A stretch of DNA of 64,000 nt from Solwaraspora sp. WMMD792 (GCF_029626105.1 NZ_JARUBH010000009.1:6510001-6574000), one strand, 5' to 3'; counted from the first letter of the stretch, positions 1-8,840 are shown. Numbers and translations: made by a program. Notes: a model not told the origin generated them from the sequence alone.

Positions 1-2
1 CC

Positions 3-830
3 ACCGACGTCGCCGACCGCGCCGAGTTCGCCGACCGGCGGGCCACCAAGACCATCGACGGGCGATCCGTCACCGGCTGGTTCACCGAGGACTTCACCCT
101 GGCCGAGCTGCGTGCCCTGCGGGCCGTGGAGCGACTGCCGCAGGTCCGGCCGACCAACACGGCGTTCGACGGCGAGTTCGCGGTGCCGACCCTGCAGGAG
201 GTCATCGACCTGGCCCGGTCGGAGAGCCGGCGGCTGGGCCGGACCATCGGCATCTACCCGGAGACCAAGCACCCCACCTACTTCCAGTCGATCGGGCTGC
301 CGCTGGAGGAGCCGCTGGTCGACACGCTGCGACGCAACAAGCTGACCCGGCGTACCGACGCGGTGTTCATCCAGTCCTTCGAGACCGCCAACCTGCGCAA
401 GCTGAGCCGGATGACCGACGTACGGCTGGTCCAGCTGCTCGGCGGCAGCGGCCGGCCGTACGACTTCGTCGTGGCCGGTGACCCGCGCGGCTACACCGAC
501 CTGGCTACCCCGGACGGGCTCGCCTGGATCAGCCGGTACGCCGACGCCATCGGGCCCACCAAGGACCTGATCGTGCCGCGCGACGCCGACGGCGCGCTGC
601 TGGCCCCGACCTCGCTGATCCGCGACGCCCACCGGGCCCGGCTGGCGGTGCACGCCTGGACGTTCCGGGCGGAGAACCAGTTCCTGCCGGCCGACCACCG
701 CATCGGTTCCGACCCGGCCGCCCGGGGCGACATCACCGCAGAGTACGAGCTGTTCTACGGACTCGGGCTGGACGGACTGTTCGCCGACCATCCGGACACC
801 GCCGTGGCGGTGCGCGCCGCCACCCGCTGA
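3..830 (+). CDS. Glycerophosphodiester phosphodiesterase family protein (5' end outside window)
   Basis: The reading frame is open from the first complete codon, so the N-terminus lies upstream of the window. The 275 residues present match the C-terminal two thirds of a GDPD TIM barrel: a segment reading EVIDLARSESRRLGRTIGIY followed by PETKHP is the conserved strand with the catalytic-pocket glutamate, and later come VFIQSFE, VHAWTFRAEN and a final GLDGLFADHPDTA, all typical barrel strands. The family hydrolyses glycerophosphodiesters to glycerol-3-phosphate and an alcohol. The metal-binding HRG motif expected near the start is not visible because of the truncation. Whether the enzyme is secreted cannot be judged without the N-terminus. 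Confidence 0.85.
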   Translation, partial: TDVADRAEFADRRATKTIDGRSVTGWFTEDFTLAELRALRAVERLPQVRPTNTAFDGEFAVPTLQEVIDLARSESRRLGRTIGIYPETKHPTYFQSIGLPLEEPLVDTLRRNKLTRRTDAVFIQSFETANLRKLSRMTDVRLVQLLGGSGRPYDFVVAGDPRGYTDLATPDGLAWISRYADAIGPTKDLIVPRDADGALLAPTSLIRDAHRARLAVHAWTFRAENQFLPADHRIGSDPAARGDITAEYELFYGLGLDGLFADHPDTAVAVRAATR

Positions 831-874
831 GCCCGGCCCGGGGCCGCCGGTCGGTCGGTTCCGCTGGTCCTTGT

Positions 875-888
875 TACGGTCCACCCCA
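875..888 (+). promoter_or_regulatory. Leaderless -10 box for the RecQ-type helicase
   Basis: TACGGT at 875-880 fits the actinobacterial -10 consensus TANNNT and is separated by exactly 7 nt from the ATG at 888, with no Shine-Dalgarno between. This is the usual geometry for a transcript that begins at the start codon. Confidence 0.5.
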
Positions 889-3164
889 TGACCGTTACGC
901 CGGACCGGGCCGAGTTACGCGACCGCGCCGAGCAGACGCTGCACCGGCTGGCCGGGCCGGGCGCGACGTTGCGCGACGACCAGTGGCGGGCCATCGAGGC
1001 GCTGGTCGTCGACCGGCGGCGGGTGCTCTGCGTACAGCGCACCGGGTGGGGCAAGTCGGCGGTCTACTTCATCGCCACCGCGCTGCTGCGCGCCGGCTCG
1101 TCCGGCACCGGCACCGACTCGTCCGGCACCGACCCGGCCACCCCGGCCGGGCCGGTGCCGACCGCACCGGCCGGGCCGACGGTGATCGTCTCGCCGCTGC
1201 TGGCGTTGATGCGCAACCAGGTGGCCGCCGCCGAACGGGCCGGCATCCAGGCCCGCACGATCAACTCCGCCAACCTCGACGAGTGGGACACCGTCAGCGC
1301 GGAGATCCGGGCCGGCACGGTCGACGTACTGCTGATCAGCCCGGAGCGGCTGAACAACCCGGACTTCCGGGACAACGTGCTGCCCAGCCTGGCCGCCACC
1401 ACCGGCCTGCTGGTCATCGACGAGGCGCACTGCGTGTCGGACTGGGGGCACGACTTCCGCCCCGACTACCGGCGGATCCGGACCTTCCTGCGCGAGCTGC
1501 GCCCCGGGACGCCGGTGCTGGCCACCACCGCGACCGCAAACACCCGGGTCACTGACGACGTCGCCGAACAGCTCGGCGACACCAGCGCCACCAGCGAGGG
1601 CGGGGCCGGCAAGCTCGGCGACACGCTGGTGCTGCGCGGTCCGCTGGACCGCCAGTCGCTGCGGCTGGCCGTGCTCGACCTGCCCGGCACCGCGCACCGG
1701 CTCGGCTGGCTCGCCGATCACCTCGACGCGCTGCCCGGCTCCGGCATCGTCTACACGCTCACCGTCGCGGCCGCCGCCGAGACCGCCGAGTTCCTGCGCT
1801 CCCGGGGCTACGCCGTCGCCGCGTACAGCGGCCAGTCCGACGACGCGCAACGCCGCGCCGCCGAACAGGACCTGCTGGACAACAAGATCAAAGCGCTGGT
1901 GGCGACGTCCGCGCTCGGCATGGGATTCGACAAGCCGGACCTCGGTTTCGTGGTGCACCTCGGCGCGCCGCCGTCACCGATCGCCTACTACCAGCAGGTG
2001 GGCCGGGCCGGCCGGGCCCTGGACGGCGACCGGTACGCCGACGTGGTGCTGCTGCCCGGCCCCGAGGACCAGGCGATCTGGCGGTACTTCGCGTCGCTGG
2101 CCTTCCCCCGCGAGGAGCAGGTGCGTTCGGTGCTCGCCGCCCTCGAAAACGCCGGCCGTCCGCTGTCCACCCAGGCCCTGGAGCCGATCGTCGACCTGCG
2201 GCGCACCCGGCTCGAACTGATGCTCAAGGTGCTCGACGTGGACGGCGCGGTGCGCCGGGTGCGCGGCGGCTGGGTCGCCACCGGCGAGCCGTGGCACTAC
2301 GACGCCGCCCGGCTGCACCGGGTGGCCCAGGCGCGCACCGCCGAACAGCAGATCATGCAGGAGTACGCGGTACCGGCCGACACCGCCCCGCCGGCTGGCC
2401 GACCCGGCTGCCGGATGGAGTTCCTCCGCCACTGCCTGGACGACCCGCAGGCCCAGCCGTGCGGGCGCTGCGACCGGTGCGCCGGCGGGTGGCTGCCGTC
2501 CGAGGTGAGCCCGGACGCGCTGCGCGCCGCCGAGACCTTCCTTGGCCGCGCCGGAGTGGAGATCGCCCCGAAGAAGCTCTGGCCGACCGGGCTGGAGGCG
2601 GTCGGCGTACCGCTGCGCGGCAAGATCGGCCCCGACGAGCAGGCACTGCCCGGCCGGGCCGTCGGGCGGCTGTCCGACCTGGGCTGGGGCAGCCGGCTGC
2701 GGGACCTGCTCGCCGCCGGCCGGCCGGACACCGCGCTGCCGGCCGACGTCGCCGGTGCGGTGATCGACGTGCTCCGCGAGTGGGCGCGCGGCGCCCAGCC
2801 CTGGCCGGCCCGACCGGTCGGGGTGGTGGCGGTCGCCTCCCGGACCCGCCCGGAACTGGTGGCCAGCACCGCCCGACGGATCGCCGAGGTCGGTCGGCTG
2901 CCGCTGCTCGGCTCGGTCGAGCCGGCCTGGGCCGAGCCGCCGTCGACTCAGGGCCGGGGCAACAGCGCCCAACGGGTCCGTACCGTCCACGACGCCTTCG
3001 CCGCGCCGCCGGAGCTGGCTGCGGCGTTGTCCGGGCTGACCGGTCCGGTGCTGCTGGTCGACGACCTGGTCGACACCGGCTGGACGTTGACCGTCGTGGC
3101 CCGGCTGCTGCGGCGCTCCGGTGCCCCGGCGGTGTTGCCGTTCGCCCTCGCCACCACGAACTGA
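888..3164 (+). CDS. RecQ-family ATP-dependent DNA helicase with C-terminal phosphoribosyltransferase-like domain
   Basis: A 758-residue helicase. Walker A is TGWGKS (residues 52-57) and the Walker B/DEAH box lies in VIDEAHCVSDWGHDFRPDY near residue 175; motif VI is QQVGRAGRA near residue 370, and a four-cysteine RecQ zinc-binding segment (CRMEFLRHCL, then CGRCDRC) sits near residues 505-535. A low-complexity Ser/Gly/Thr/Pro/Ala insert of about 30 residues separates motifs I and Ia. The last 130 residues do not look like an HRDC domain: VLLVDDLVDTGWT near residue 720 is the PRPP-binding loop signature of type I phosphoribosyltransferases. RecQ enzymes unwind 3'-tailed DNA in recombination repair; the function of the fused domain is not established. 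The start is supported by the leaderless -10 box directly upstream. Confidence 0.9.
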   Translation: MTVTPDRAELRDRAEQTLHRLAGPGATLRDDQWRAIEALVVDRRRVLCVQRTGWGKSAVYFIATALLRAGSSGTGTDSSGTDPATPAGPVPTAPAGPTVIVSPLLALMRNQVAAAERAGIQARTINSANLDEWDTVSAEIRAGTVDVLLISPERLNNPDFRDNVLPSLAATTGLLVIDEAHCVSDWGHDFRPDYRRIRTFLRELRPGTPVLATTATANTRVTDDVAEQLGDTSATSEGGAGKLGDTLVLRGPLDRQSLRLAVLDLPGTAHRLGWLADHLDALPGSGIVYTLTVAAAAETAEFLRSRGYAVAAYSGQSDDAQRRAAEQDLLDNKIKALVATSALGMGFDKPDLGFVVHLGAPPSPIAYYQQVGRAGRALDGDRYADVVLLPGPEDQAIWRYFASLAFPREEQVRSVLAALENAGRPLSTQALEPIVDLRRTRLELMLKVLDVDGAVRRVRGGWVATGEPWHYDAARLHRVAQARTAEQQIMQEYAVPADTAPPAGRPGCRMEFLRHCLDDPQAQPCGRCDRCAGGWLPSEVSPDALRAAETFLGRAGVEIAPKKLWPTGLEAVGVPLRGKIGPDEQALPGRAVGRLSDLGWGSRLRDLLAAGRPDTALPADVAGAVIDVLREWARGAQPWPARPVGVVAVASRTRPELVASTARRIAEVGRLPLLGSVEPAWAEPPSTQGRGNSAQRVRTVHDAFAAPPELAAALSGLTGPVLLVDDLVDTGWTLTVVARLLRRSGAPAVLPFALATTN

Positions 3165-3228
3165 CCCGGTCCGAGCGGGACGGGGTCGCCCGGCCCCGGT
3201 CAGCCCGGCCCGGTCAGCCTGATCCGAG

Positions 3229-4212
3229 TCAGCCCGGCCGGCCGTAGCCCTTGATCGGCATCCGGTCGATCCGGTCGACGCGGACCACTTCACCGTGTCG
3301 CGGCGCGTGGATCATCTGGTCGGCCCCGATGTAGATCCCGACGTGCTGCACGTTGCTGTAGAAGAAGACCAGGTCACCGGGGCGGAGCTGGGCGCGGCCG
3401 ATCCGGGTGACGGTGCCGAACTGGCGGCGGGCGTTGTGCGGCAACTGCACCCCGGCCTTCGCCCAGGCCGCCGAGGTCAGCCCGGAGCAGTCGTACGAGT
3501 GCGGCCCGGCCGACCCCCACCGGTACGGCTTGCCGAGCTGGGCGTGGGCGAAGGCGACGGCGTTGGCCGCGCGGCCGGTCGCCGCCTCGGGCAGCGGGCC
3601 GGCCGCCGGGCTGCGGTCGGCGGCGTCGGCACCGGACCGGTTCAGCAGCGCCTGCTGGCGGTCCCGCAGCTCGGTCAGCGCCCGGATGTCCGACTCGATC
3701 TGCCGTTGCGTCGCGGACAGCTGCTCCTGCTGCAGCAGCTGCTGCTCGATCAGCGCGTTCGCCGCCCGGCGCGCCGCTTCGCTGCGGTCGCGGGTGTCGC
3801 GCAGCCCGGCGATCGTCCGCTCGTTGTCGCGGTTGATCACGTCGGCGATGAGCAACTGGTCGACGAAGTGTTCCGCCGACGCGGTGGACAGCAGGGTGGC
3901 GACGGGTCGGGCACCGTTCACCCGGTAGTTGCTTGCCGCGAGTTGGCCGACCTGGTCGTGTCGGACCGCGAGCTGCCGGTCCAGTTCGATGATCGTTTCG
4001 CTGAGTCCAGCAGCGCGTTCCTGGTTGTGGCGCAGGTCCAGCCGGATCTCGTTGTACTGCTCGACCACCGTCTCCAACTGGTGGGCCGCCTGGTCGATCC
4101 GCCGGTCCAACTCGGCGATCGAGGCCTGCGCCTGGGCCGGAGCCGGCAGCAACGTGGCGGTTACAGCGGTGACGAGGGCGGCTGCCCTACCTGCCAAGCT
4201 ATTAACGGTCAC
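3229..4212 (-). CDS. Secreted NlpC/P60 family peptidoglycan hydrolase
   Basis: A 327-residue protein with a GTG start. An N-terminal signal peptide ends near the APAQAQA cleavage region. Residues of about 30-200 are strongly heptad-like and rich in Gln, Glu and Arg, predicting a long coiled coil as in RipA-type endopeptidases. The C-terminal NlpC/P60 domain shows the catalytic Cys in YDCSGLT (about residue 242), the His in QHVGIYIG and the third polar residue in IHAPRHGE. It should cleave the D-Glu to diaminopimelate bond of stem peptides at the cell surface, with the coiled coil holding or regulating the domain. It is divergently transcribed from the next gene; the intervening 122 bp must hold both promoters. 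Confidence 0.92.
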   Translation of the reverse strand: MTVNSLAGRAAALVTAVTATLLPAPAQAQASIAELDRRIDQAAHQLETVVEQYNEIRLDLRHNQERAAGLSETIIELDRQLAVRHDQVGQLAASNYRVNGARPVATLLSTASAEHFVDQLLIADVINRDNERTIAGLRDTRDRSEAARRAANALIEQQLLQQEQLSATQRQIESDIRALTELRDRQQALLNRSGADAADRSPAAGPLPEAATGRAANAVAFAHAQLGKPYRWGSAGPHSYDCSGLTSAAWAKAGVQLPHNARRQFGTVTRIGRAQLRPGDLVFFYSNVQHVGIYIGADQMIHAPRHGEVVRVDRIDRMPIKGYGRPG

Positions 4213-4334
4213 GGATGGTACAACGATGGTGCGTTGCGGAAGCCACGGCCGATGGTCCAGCCGACGACCAGCCGACGACCCGGCCGAGGCGTTGCCGGCC
4301 GGTAGCGACTACCGTCGGCGAGGTGGGAGAAACA

Positions 4335-5321
4335 GTGACCGGTGCCGGCGATCCGACGGGGCCGACAGACCCGGCAGGGCCGGCTGAGTCGACGGACCGG
4401 GCAGACCCGACGGGGCCGGGGACGTCGACCGTGCGGCTGGCGACCGGGGTGGCTGCCGTCGTGCTCGCGATGCTCGCCGGGTTCGCCCTGGGCCGGGCGG
4501 TGACCGCCCCGACCAGCATCGGCACCCAGTACGCGGCCGGCGCGCCCGACCACACCCACCCGCCCGGGACCACCCCGCACGTGCACGGCGGTGGTACCGA
4601 CGGCGGTGACGGCGGTGCCCAGGTGTCCGGCCTGTCGGTCAGCGTCGGCGGCTACACCCTGGTGCCGGTGCAGCGGCAGTTGCCGATCGGCGACCAGGTC
4701 GACCTGCGCTTTCAGATCGTCGACGCCGATCAGCGCCCGGTCACCGCCTTTGACGTGGTGCACGACAAGCCGATGCACCTGATCATCGCCCGCCGGGATC
4801 TGACCGGCTACCAGCACCTGCACCCGACGATGGCACCGGACGGCACCTGGAGCGTCCCGGTCCGGCTGGCCGCCGCCGGCATCTGGCGGCTCTACACCGA
4901 CTTCACCTTGCGCGACTCCGGCGGTACGCCGGTCGCGTTGACGCTCGGCGTCGACCTCGTGGTGGCCGGCGAGTACCTGCCGGCCGACCTGCCTGCCGCC
5001 GCCGACACCGCCGAGGTTGACGACTTCACCGTACGGATGCGCGGCGTCGCGCAGCGCGGGGTGGTGACGCCGCTGCTGTTCGAGGTGAGCCGGGCCGGCC
5101 AGGCCCCGACGCTGGAGCCCTATCTCGGCGCGTACGGGCATCTGGTCGCGCTGCGCGACGGCGACCTCGGCTACCTGCACGTGCACCCGGAGGCCGAGCT
5201 GGTCGACGGCGCGGTGAAGTTCTGGCTGACCGCCCCGAGCTCCGGCGACTACCGGCTGTTCCTGGACTTCCAGGTGGCCGGCGAGGTGCACACCGCCGAG
5301 TTCACCGTCACGGTCGACTGA
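4335..5321 (+). CDS. Membrane-anchored extracytoplasmic protein with His-rich linker
   Basis: I chose the GTG at 4335 because GGTGGGAG lies about 7 nt upstream; an ATG at 4215 in the same frame would overlap the promoter of the divergent hydrolase. The resulting 328-residue protein has a short Thr/Asp/Pro-rich cytoplasmic tail, one transmembrane helix (VAAVVLAMLAGFALGRAV) and an outside part that begins with DHTHPPGTTPHVHGG, a histidine-rich stretch. Two beta-rich modules follow, each containing a His-x-His-Pro turn (YQHLHPTM and YLHVHPEA). This resembles extracytoplasmic domains of the YtkA/FixH or copper-handling kind, but I cannot assign a family firmly. Metal binding is an inference from the histidines. 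The last 14 bp overlap the convergent methyltransferase gene. Confidence 0.7.
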   Translation: MTGAGDPTGPTDPAGPAESTDRADPTGPGTSTVRLATGVAAVVLAMLAGFALGRAVTAPTSIGTQYAAGAPDHTHPPGTTPHVHGGGTDGGDGGAQVSGLSVSVGGYTLVPVQRQLPIGDQVDLRFQIVDADQRPVTAFDVVHDKPMHLIIARRDLTGYQHLHPTMAPDGTWSVPVRLAAAGIWRLYTDFTLRDSGGTPVALTLGVDLVVAGEYLPADLPAAADTAEVDDFTVRMRGVAQRGVVTPLLFEVSRAGQAPTLEPYLGAYGHLVALRDGDLGYLHVHPEAELVDGAVKFWLTAPSSGDYRLFLDFQVAGEVHTAEFTVTVD

Positions 5322-6540
5322 CCACGGTCGCCCCGGCGGCGTCCGGCACGGTCGCCCCGGCGGCGTCGGGTACCACCGCCCCGGCGTCGTCTGGTACCGC
5401 CGGCAGCAGGGTCTGCAGCCGGGGGGTCACCGCCCACTGGTCGACCAGCGCCCGGTAGGCCCGGTGCTGCTCGCGCCGGTCCGGTACGCCGCCGCGCCGG
5501 GCCCGCAGCAGCAGGTTGCGCGGCGTGTGCTGGGAGTCGATGAACTCGACCACGTCCACCCGGTAGCCGTACGCCCGGAGCAGGGTCGCCCGCAGCGTGT
5601 CGGTGAGCACGTCGGCGAACCGTTCCCGCAGGATGCCGGCGGAGACCAGCGGCCCGTACGGCTGCGGTGCCGGCTGCCGGCGCAGCTGGGCGGCGATGTC
5701 GTGGTGGCAGCAGGGCGCGGCCAGCACCCACCGGGCCTGCCAGTCGACGGCGCGGGCCAGCGCCTCGTCGGTGGCGGTGTCGCAGGCGTGCAACGCCAGC
5801 ACCAGGTCAGGTGCCGGCTCGACCGGTGCCTGCCGGATCGTGCCGGCGACGAACCGGACCTGCCCGGCGCAGCCGAGCTGGTCGGCCAGCGCCGTGTTGC
5901 GCCGCCGCTGGTCCTCGCGGACGTCGACGCCGGTTACCACCGGCTGCGCGCCGCGGGCGACCAGGTAACGGTAGGCCGCGAAGGTCAGGTAGGCGTTGCC
6001 GCAGCCCAGGTCGACGACGTGCAGCGGCCCGGCGGGCAGCGTGTCGGGCAGGGTGGCGGCGAGCGCCCGCAGGAACGCGTCGACCTGGCGTCGTTTCGCG
6101 GCGTTGGCGCCGATCGCGGCGAACAGCGGGTCGTCCGGATCCAGCAGGTACCGCTTGGCCCGGTCGTGGTCGCCGGGGCCGGTGTCGGCCCGGTCGGCGG
6201 TGGACCGGTGCACCTGCGCGGTGCCCTTCTTGGTCACCCGCAGCTGCAGCGTGCTGGTGCTGGTCTCGACGTGCCAGTTGCCGAACGGCTCGGCGAGCAG
6301 CTGGTCGACCGCTGCTTCGGCGGGGGCACCCGGCGGCAGGTTACGGGTCACCGGCCGGGTGCCGTCGTTGGTGACGATCTGCAGATGGGTGCCGGCCCGC
6401 AGGGCGACCGGCCGGAGCTCGGCCCGAACGAGCGATGGGGCGGCGTTGCGCCGACGCCCGGCGGCGACCGCCCGGGTGAGCTGCGGGCTGAGCAGCAGCG
6501 CCCGGACGTCGTCGAGGGCGTCGGCGAGGGACCGAGTCAG
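5308..6540 (-). CDS. Class I SAM-dependent methyltransferase, probable CTG start
   Basis: The Rossmann motif VVDLGCGNAYLTF (about residues 174-186 of 410) binds S-adenosylmethionine; LALHACDTATDEAL and APCCHHDI further on are typical of the GSTCD-like methyltransferase group, which probably acts on RNA or protein. The first canonical start codon (GTG at 6351) would remove 63 in-frame residues that look like real protein (for example RALLLSPQLTRAVAAGRRR) and are preceded by no ATG, GTG or TTG. The best explanation is a CTG start at 6540, overlapping the TGA of the helicase gene upstream (CTGA), so translation is likely coupled. The C-terminus carries three near copies of PDAAGATV. The substrate is unknown. 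Confidence 0.8.
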   Translation of the reverse strand: MTRSLADALDDVRALLLSPQLTRAVAAGRRRNAAPSLVRAELRPVALRAGTHLQIVTNDGTRPVTRNLPPGAPAEAAVDQLLAEPFGNWHVETSTSTLQLRVTKKGTAQVHRSTADRADTGPGDHDRAKRYLLDPDDPLFAAIGANAAKRRQVDAFLRALAATLPDTLPAGPLHVVDLGCGNAYLTFAAYRYLVARGAQPVVTGVDVREDQRRRNTALADQLGCAGQVRFVAGTIRQAPVEPAPDLVLALHACDTATDEALARAVDWQARWVLAAPCCHHDIAAQLRRQPAPQPYGPLVSAGILRERFADVLTDTLRATLLRAYGYRVDVVEFIDSQHTPRNLLLRARRGGVPDRREQHRAYRALVDQWAVTPRLQTLLPAVPDDAGAVVPDAAGATVPDAAGATVVSRP

Positions 6541-8234
6541 TTTTCGCCGCCGCTGCCCTGGTCGGCCCGGCCGGCACCCCCTGAGCCACCCCGGCGGCGC
6601 CGTCGGCGGCGCGGCGAACCGCCCGAGCCGCCGTCCGACGTGGCGGCGGCCGTGATCTCCGTACCGCCGGTGGACGCCGCACCGGAGTCGGCGCCGGCGC
6701 CGCCGTCGACGAGCTGGCCGCCGCGCCGCCGCCGACGTGGCCGGCGCCTGGCCGGGGCATCGTCCTCACCGGCGGTCGTCGCGGTGGCGGCGGACCGGTC
6801 GGTGTCGTCCGGCGCGGCGGAGCGACGCGACCGCGACGACCGGCGGCCCCGGCTGTCGCCGCGTGCTCCGCGCTCGGCGCGGCCGTCGCCGTCACCGCGC
6901 CGCCGTCGACCGGCGCTGCGCCCGCCGAGGTCCTCCTCGACCTCGGCGGACAGCCCGGCGCGGGTACGGTCGGCGCTGGGCAGCGTGCCGGAGACGTCGC
7001 GGGAGATGTCCAGGTCTGCGTAGAGGTGCTCGGAGGTGTGGTACGTCTCCGGCGGCTCGGGCATCTCCAGCCCGAGGGTTTTGTCGATGATCCGCCACCG
7101 GGTCATGTCCTCCCAGTCGACGAAGGTCACCGCCACCCCGGTCGCGCCGGCCCGGCCGGTGCGACCGATCCGGTGGGTGTAGGTGTCCTGGTCCTCCGGG
7201 CAGTCGTAGTTGATGACGTGGGTGACGCCGGAGACGTCCAGGCCGCGGGCGGCGACGTCGGTGGCCACCAGGATGTCGATCTTTCCGGTACGGAAGGCGC
7301 GCAGCGCCCGTTCCCGGGCTCCCTGGCCGAGGTCGCCGTGCACGGCGGCCACCGCGAAGCCACGGAAGTCCAGGTCCTCGGCGACCCGGTCGGCCGCCCG
7401 CTTGGTACGCGTGAAGATCATCGTCAGCCCGCGCTCCTCGGCCTGCAGGATCCGGGCGACGATCTCGATCTTGTTCATCGGGTGGGTGCGGTAGACCACC
7501 TGACGGGTCAGCGGGGGAACGCCCGCCTCCGTGGTGTGCCCGGCGTGGATGGTCACCGGGTGGCGCAGGAACCGCCGGGAGAGGGCCACGATCGGGTCGG
7601 GCATCGTGGCGGAGAACAGCATCGTCTGCCGGTCCTCCGGCAGCATCGCCAGGATCCGCTCGACGTCGTCGAGGAAGCCCAGATCGAGCATCCGGTCGGC
7701 CTCGTCCAGCACCAGCGCCCGGATCCGGTCCAGCCGCAGCTTCTTCTGCTTGGCCAGGTCCATCAACCGACCCGGCGTACCGACCAGGATCTCCACGCCG
7801 GAGCGCAGCGTCTCGATCTGCGGCTCGTACGCGACGCCACCGTAGATCGGCAGCACCCGCACGCCCCGGGTGCTGCCGGCGGCGGCCAGGTCCTTGGCGA
7901 CCTGCAGGCCGAGCTCGCGGGTCGGGACGACGACGAGTGCCTGCGGCACGCCGTCACCGCCCTCGGCCGGCGCGAGCACCCGGTCGATGAGCGGTACGCC
8001 GAAGCCGAGCGTCTTGCCGGTCCCGGTCGGTGCCTGGCCGATCAGGTCGCTGCCGCGCAGCGCGATCGGCAGGGCGTACTCCTGGATGGCGAAGGCGTGG
8101 ACGATGCCGACCTCGGCGAGAGCGGTCACCGTCTCCGGGCGGGCGCCCAGGTCGGCGAAGGTGGGGCTGTCCGGCCGTGCCGGTGGGCGTTTCGCCGGCT
8201 CGTCACCGGCGTTGTGATCGAAAATGTCAGTCAT
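6537..8234 (-). CDS. DEAD-box ATP-dependent RNA helicase with basic C-terminal tail
   Basis: This 565-residue protein has all core motifs: Walker A APTGTGKT (68-75), PTREL (104-108), DEAD (177-180), SAT (208-210), ARGLD (329-333) and HRIGRTGR (354-361). From about residue 430 to the end the tail is Arg/Gly/Ser/Asp-rich with several runs of consecutive arginines, as in RhlE-type helicases that bind rRNA or degrade mRNA. The ATG at 8234 is chosen because it begins just before the conserved helicase core; the same frame stays open for another 440 bp upstream but that extension is Arg/Pro/Thr low complexity with no domain. Neighbouring DUF3107 and TetR genes match the order around rhlE in mycobacteria. 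A long untranslated leader follows from this start choice. Confidence 0.92.
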   Translation of the reverse strand: MTDIFDHNAGDEPAKRPPARPDSPTFADLGARPETVTALAEVGIVHAFAIQEYALPIALRGSDLIGQAPTGTGKTLGFGVPLIDRVLAPAEGGDGVPQALVVVPTRELGLQVAKDLAAAGSTRGVRVLPIYGGVAYEPQIETLRSGVEILVGTPGRLMDLAKQKKLRLDRIRALVLDEADRMLDLGFLDDVERILAMLPEDRQTMLFSATMPDPIVALSRRFLRHPVTIHAGHTTEAGVPPLTRQVVYRTHPMNKIEIVARILQAEERGLTMIFTRTKRAADRVAEDLDFRGFAVAAVHGDLGQGARERALRAFRTGKIDILVATDVAARGLDVSGVTHVINYDCPEDQDTYTHRIGRTGRAGATGVAVTFVDWEDMTRWRIIDKTLGLEMPEPPETYHTSEHLYADLDISRDVSGTLPSADRTRAGLSAEVEEDLGGRSAGRRRRGDGDGRAERGARGDSRGRRSSRSRRSAAPDDTDRSAATATTAGEDDAPARRRPRRRRRGGQLVDGGAGADSGAASTGGTEITAAATSDGGSGGSPRRRRRRRGGSGGAGRADQGSGGEN

Positions 8235-8311
8235 CAGGTGTCGGGGGTGCCTCTCGTGGTGCGCCCCGCCTGTTCCTGAGGGCGCGTGTCGGATGCGGCG
8301 CCGTGACGGCG

Positions 8312-8392
8312 CCGGTTGTGCGGTGCGCACGGTGCGCGCCGGTTGTGGCCGGTGCCGGAAGGGCTCCGGTTGTGTGGCGCGCCGAGCCGGCG
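8312..8392 (-). repeat. Three 27-bp periodic units in the helicase leader
   Basis: The 9-mer CCGGTTGTG occurs at 8312, 8339 and 8366, exactly 27 bp apart, with less conserved DNA between. On the minus strand one frame of 120 codons (ending at 8227, overlapping the helicase start) reads each unit as TTGA plus five variable residues. It may be a small upstream frame or a structural repeat in the mRNA leader; no function can be assigned. Confidence 0.6.
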
Positions 8393-8805
8393 CGTCCGAT
8401 GGTCGTCGGCACCGACGTCGCGTCGGTGCGGTGCGGGTGCTGCGACGTGCCGTCGCGATGCCGGGGCGACGCGTTGTCTGCGGCGTGCCGCAGTGCGTCA
8501 ATTGACGGCGCTGGCCACACGCGATCAGCAGGTCGCGGGCCGCACGCGCGCCGCGAACCCCGCTCGAGCATCCTCGACGGCCGCAGCATTGCTGACCATG
8601 GTAGCTGACGGTCCGCGTCGACGTGCAGATCCTCGGCGACGGTGGCCGGACCGACGACTCAGCTGTGGTTCTTGTCACGCCGCCGGGGTGGTGCAGGCGC
8701 GGCGGCAGTGACGAACGGCACGGTCGTCGGCGGTGTCGGCCGGACGGCTTCGCGGCCGAGCCGCAGTCGCGACCGGCGCGGCGATCTGGCGGGTGAGCTG
8801 GGCGG

Positions 8806-8840
8806 ACCGATCCGGATCAGGGTGAACCGATCCGGATCGG
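8806..8840. repeat. Tandem ATCCGGAT palindrome repeats
   Basis: ACCGATCCGGATC occurs at 8806-8818 and 8826-8838, 20 bp (about two helical turns) apart. The second copy extends to the perfect 14-bp palindrome CCGATCCGGATCGG (8827-8840). Two phased palindromic sites suggest a protein-binding site, possibly downstream control or a remnant; no regulator is identified. Confidence 0.5.

Noticed and set aside
3295-4305. Plus-strand frames opposite the NlpC/P60 gene
   Set aside because: They lack domain features and the minus-strand frame has a signal peptide and complete catalytic motifs.
4213-4334. c-di-AMP (ydaO-type) riboswitch in front of the NlpC/P60 gene
   Set aside because: Such elements often precede cell-wall hydrolases in actinobacteria, but the 122-bp interval is too short and shows none of the conserved segments.
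8235-8678. N-terminal extension of the DEAD-box helicase frame up to 8678
   Set aside because: The added residues are Arg/Pro/Thr low complexity, the conserved core and a sensible ATG begin at 8234, and the same DNA is open in several frames.
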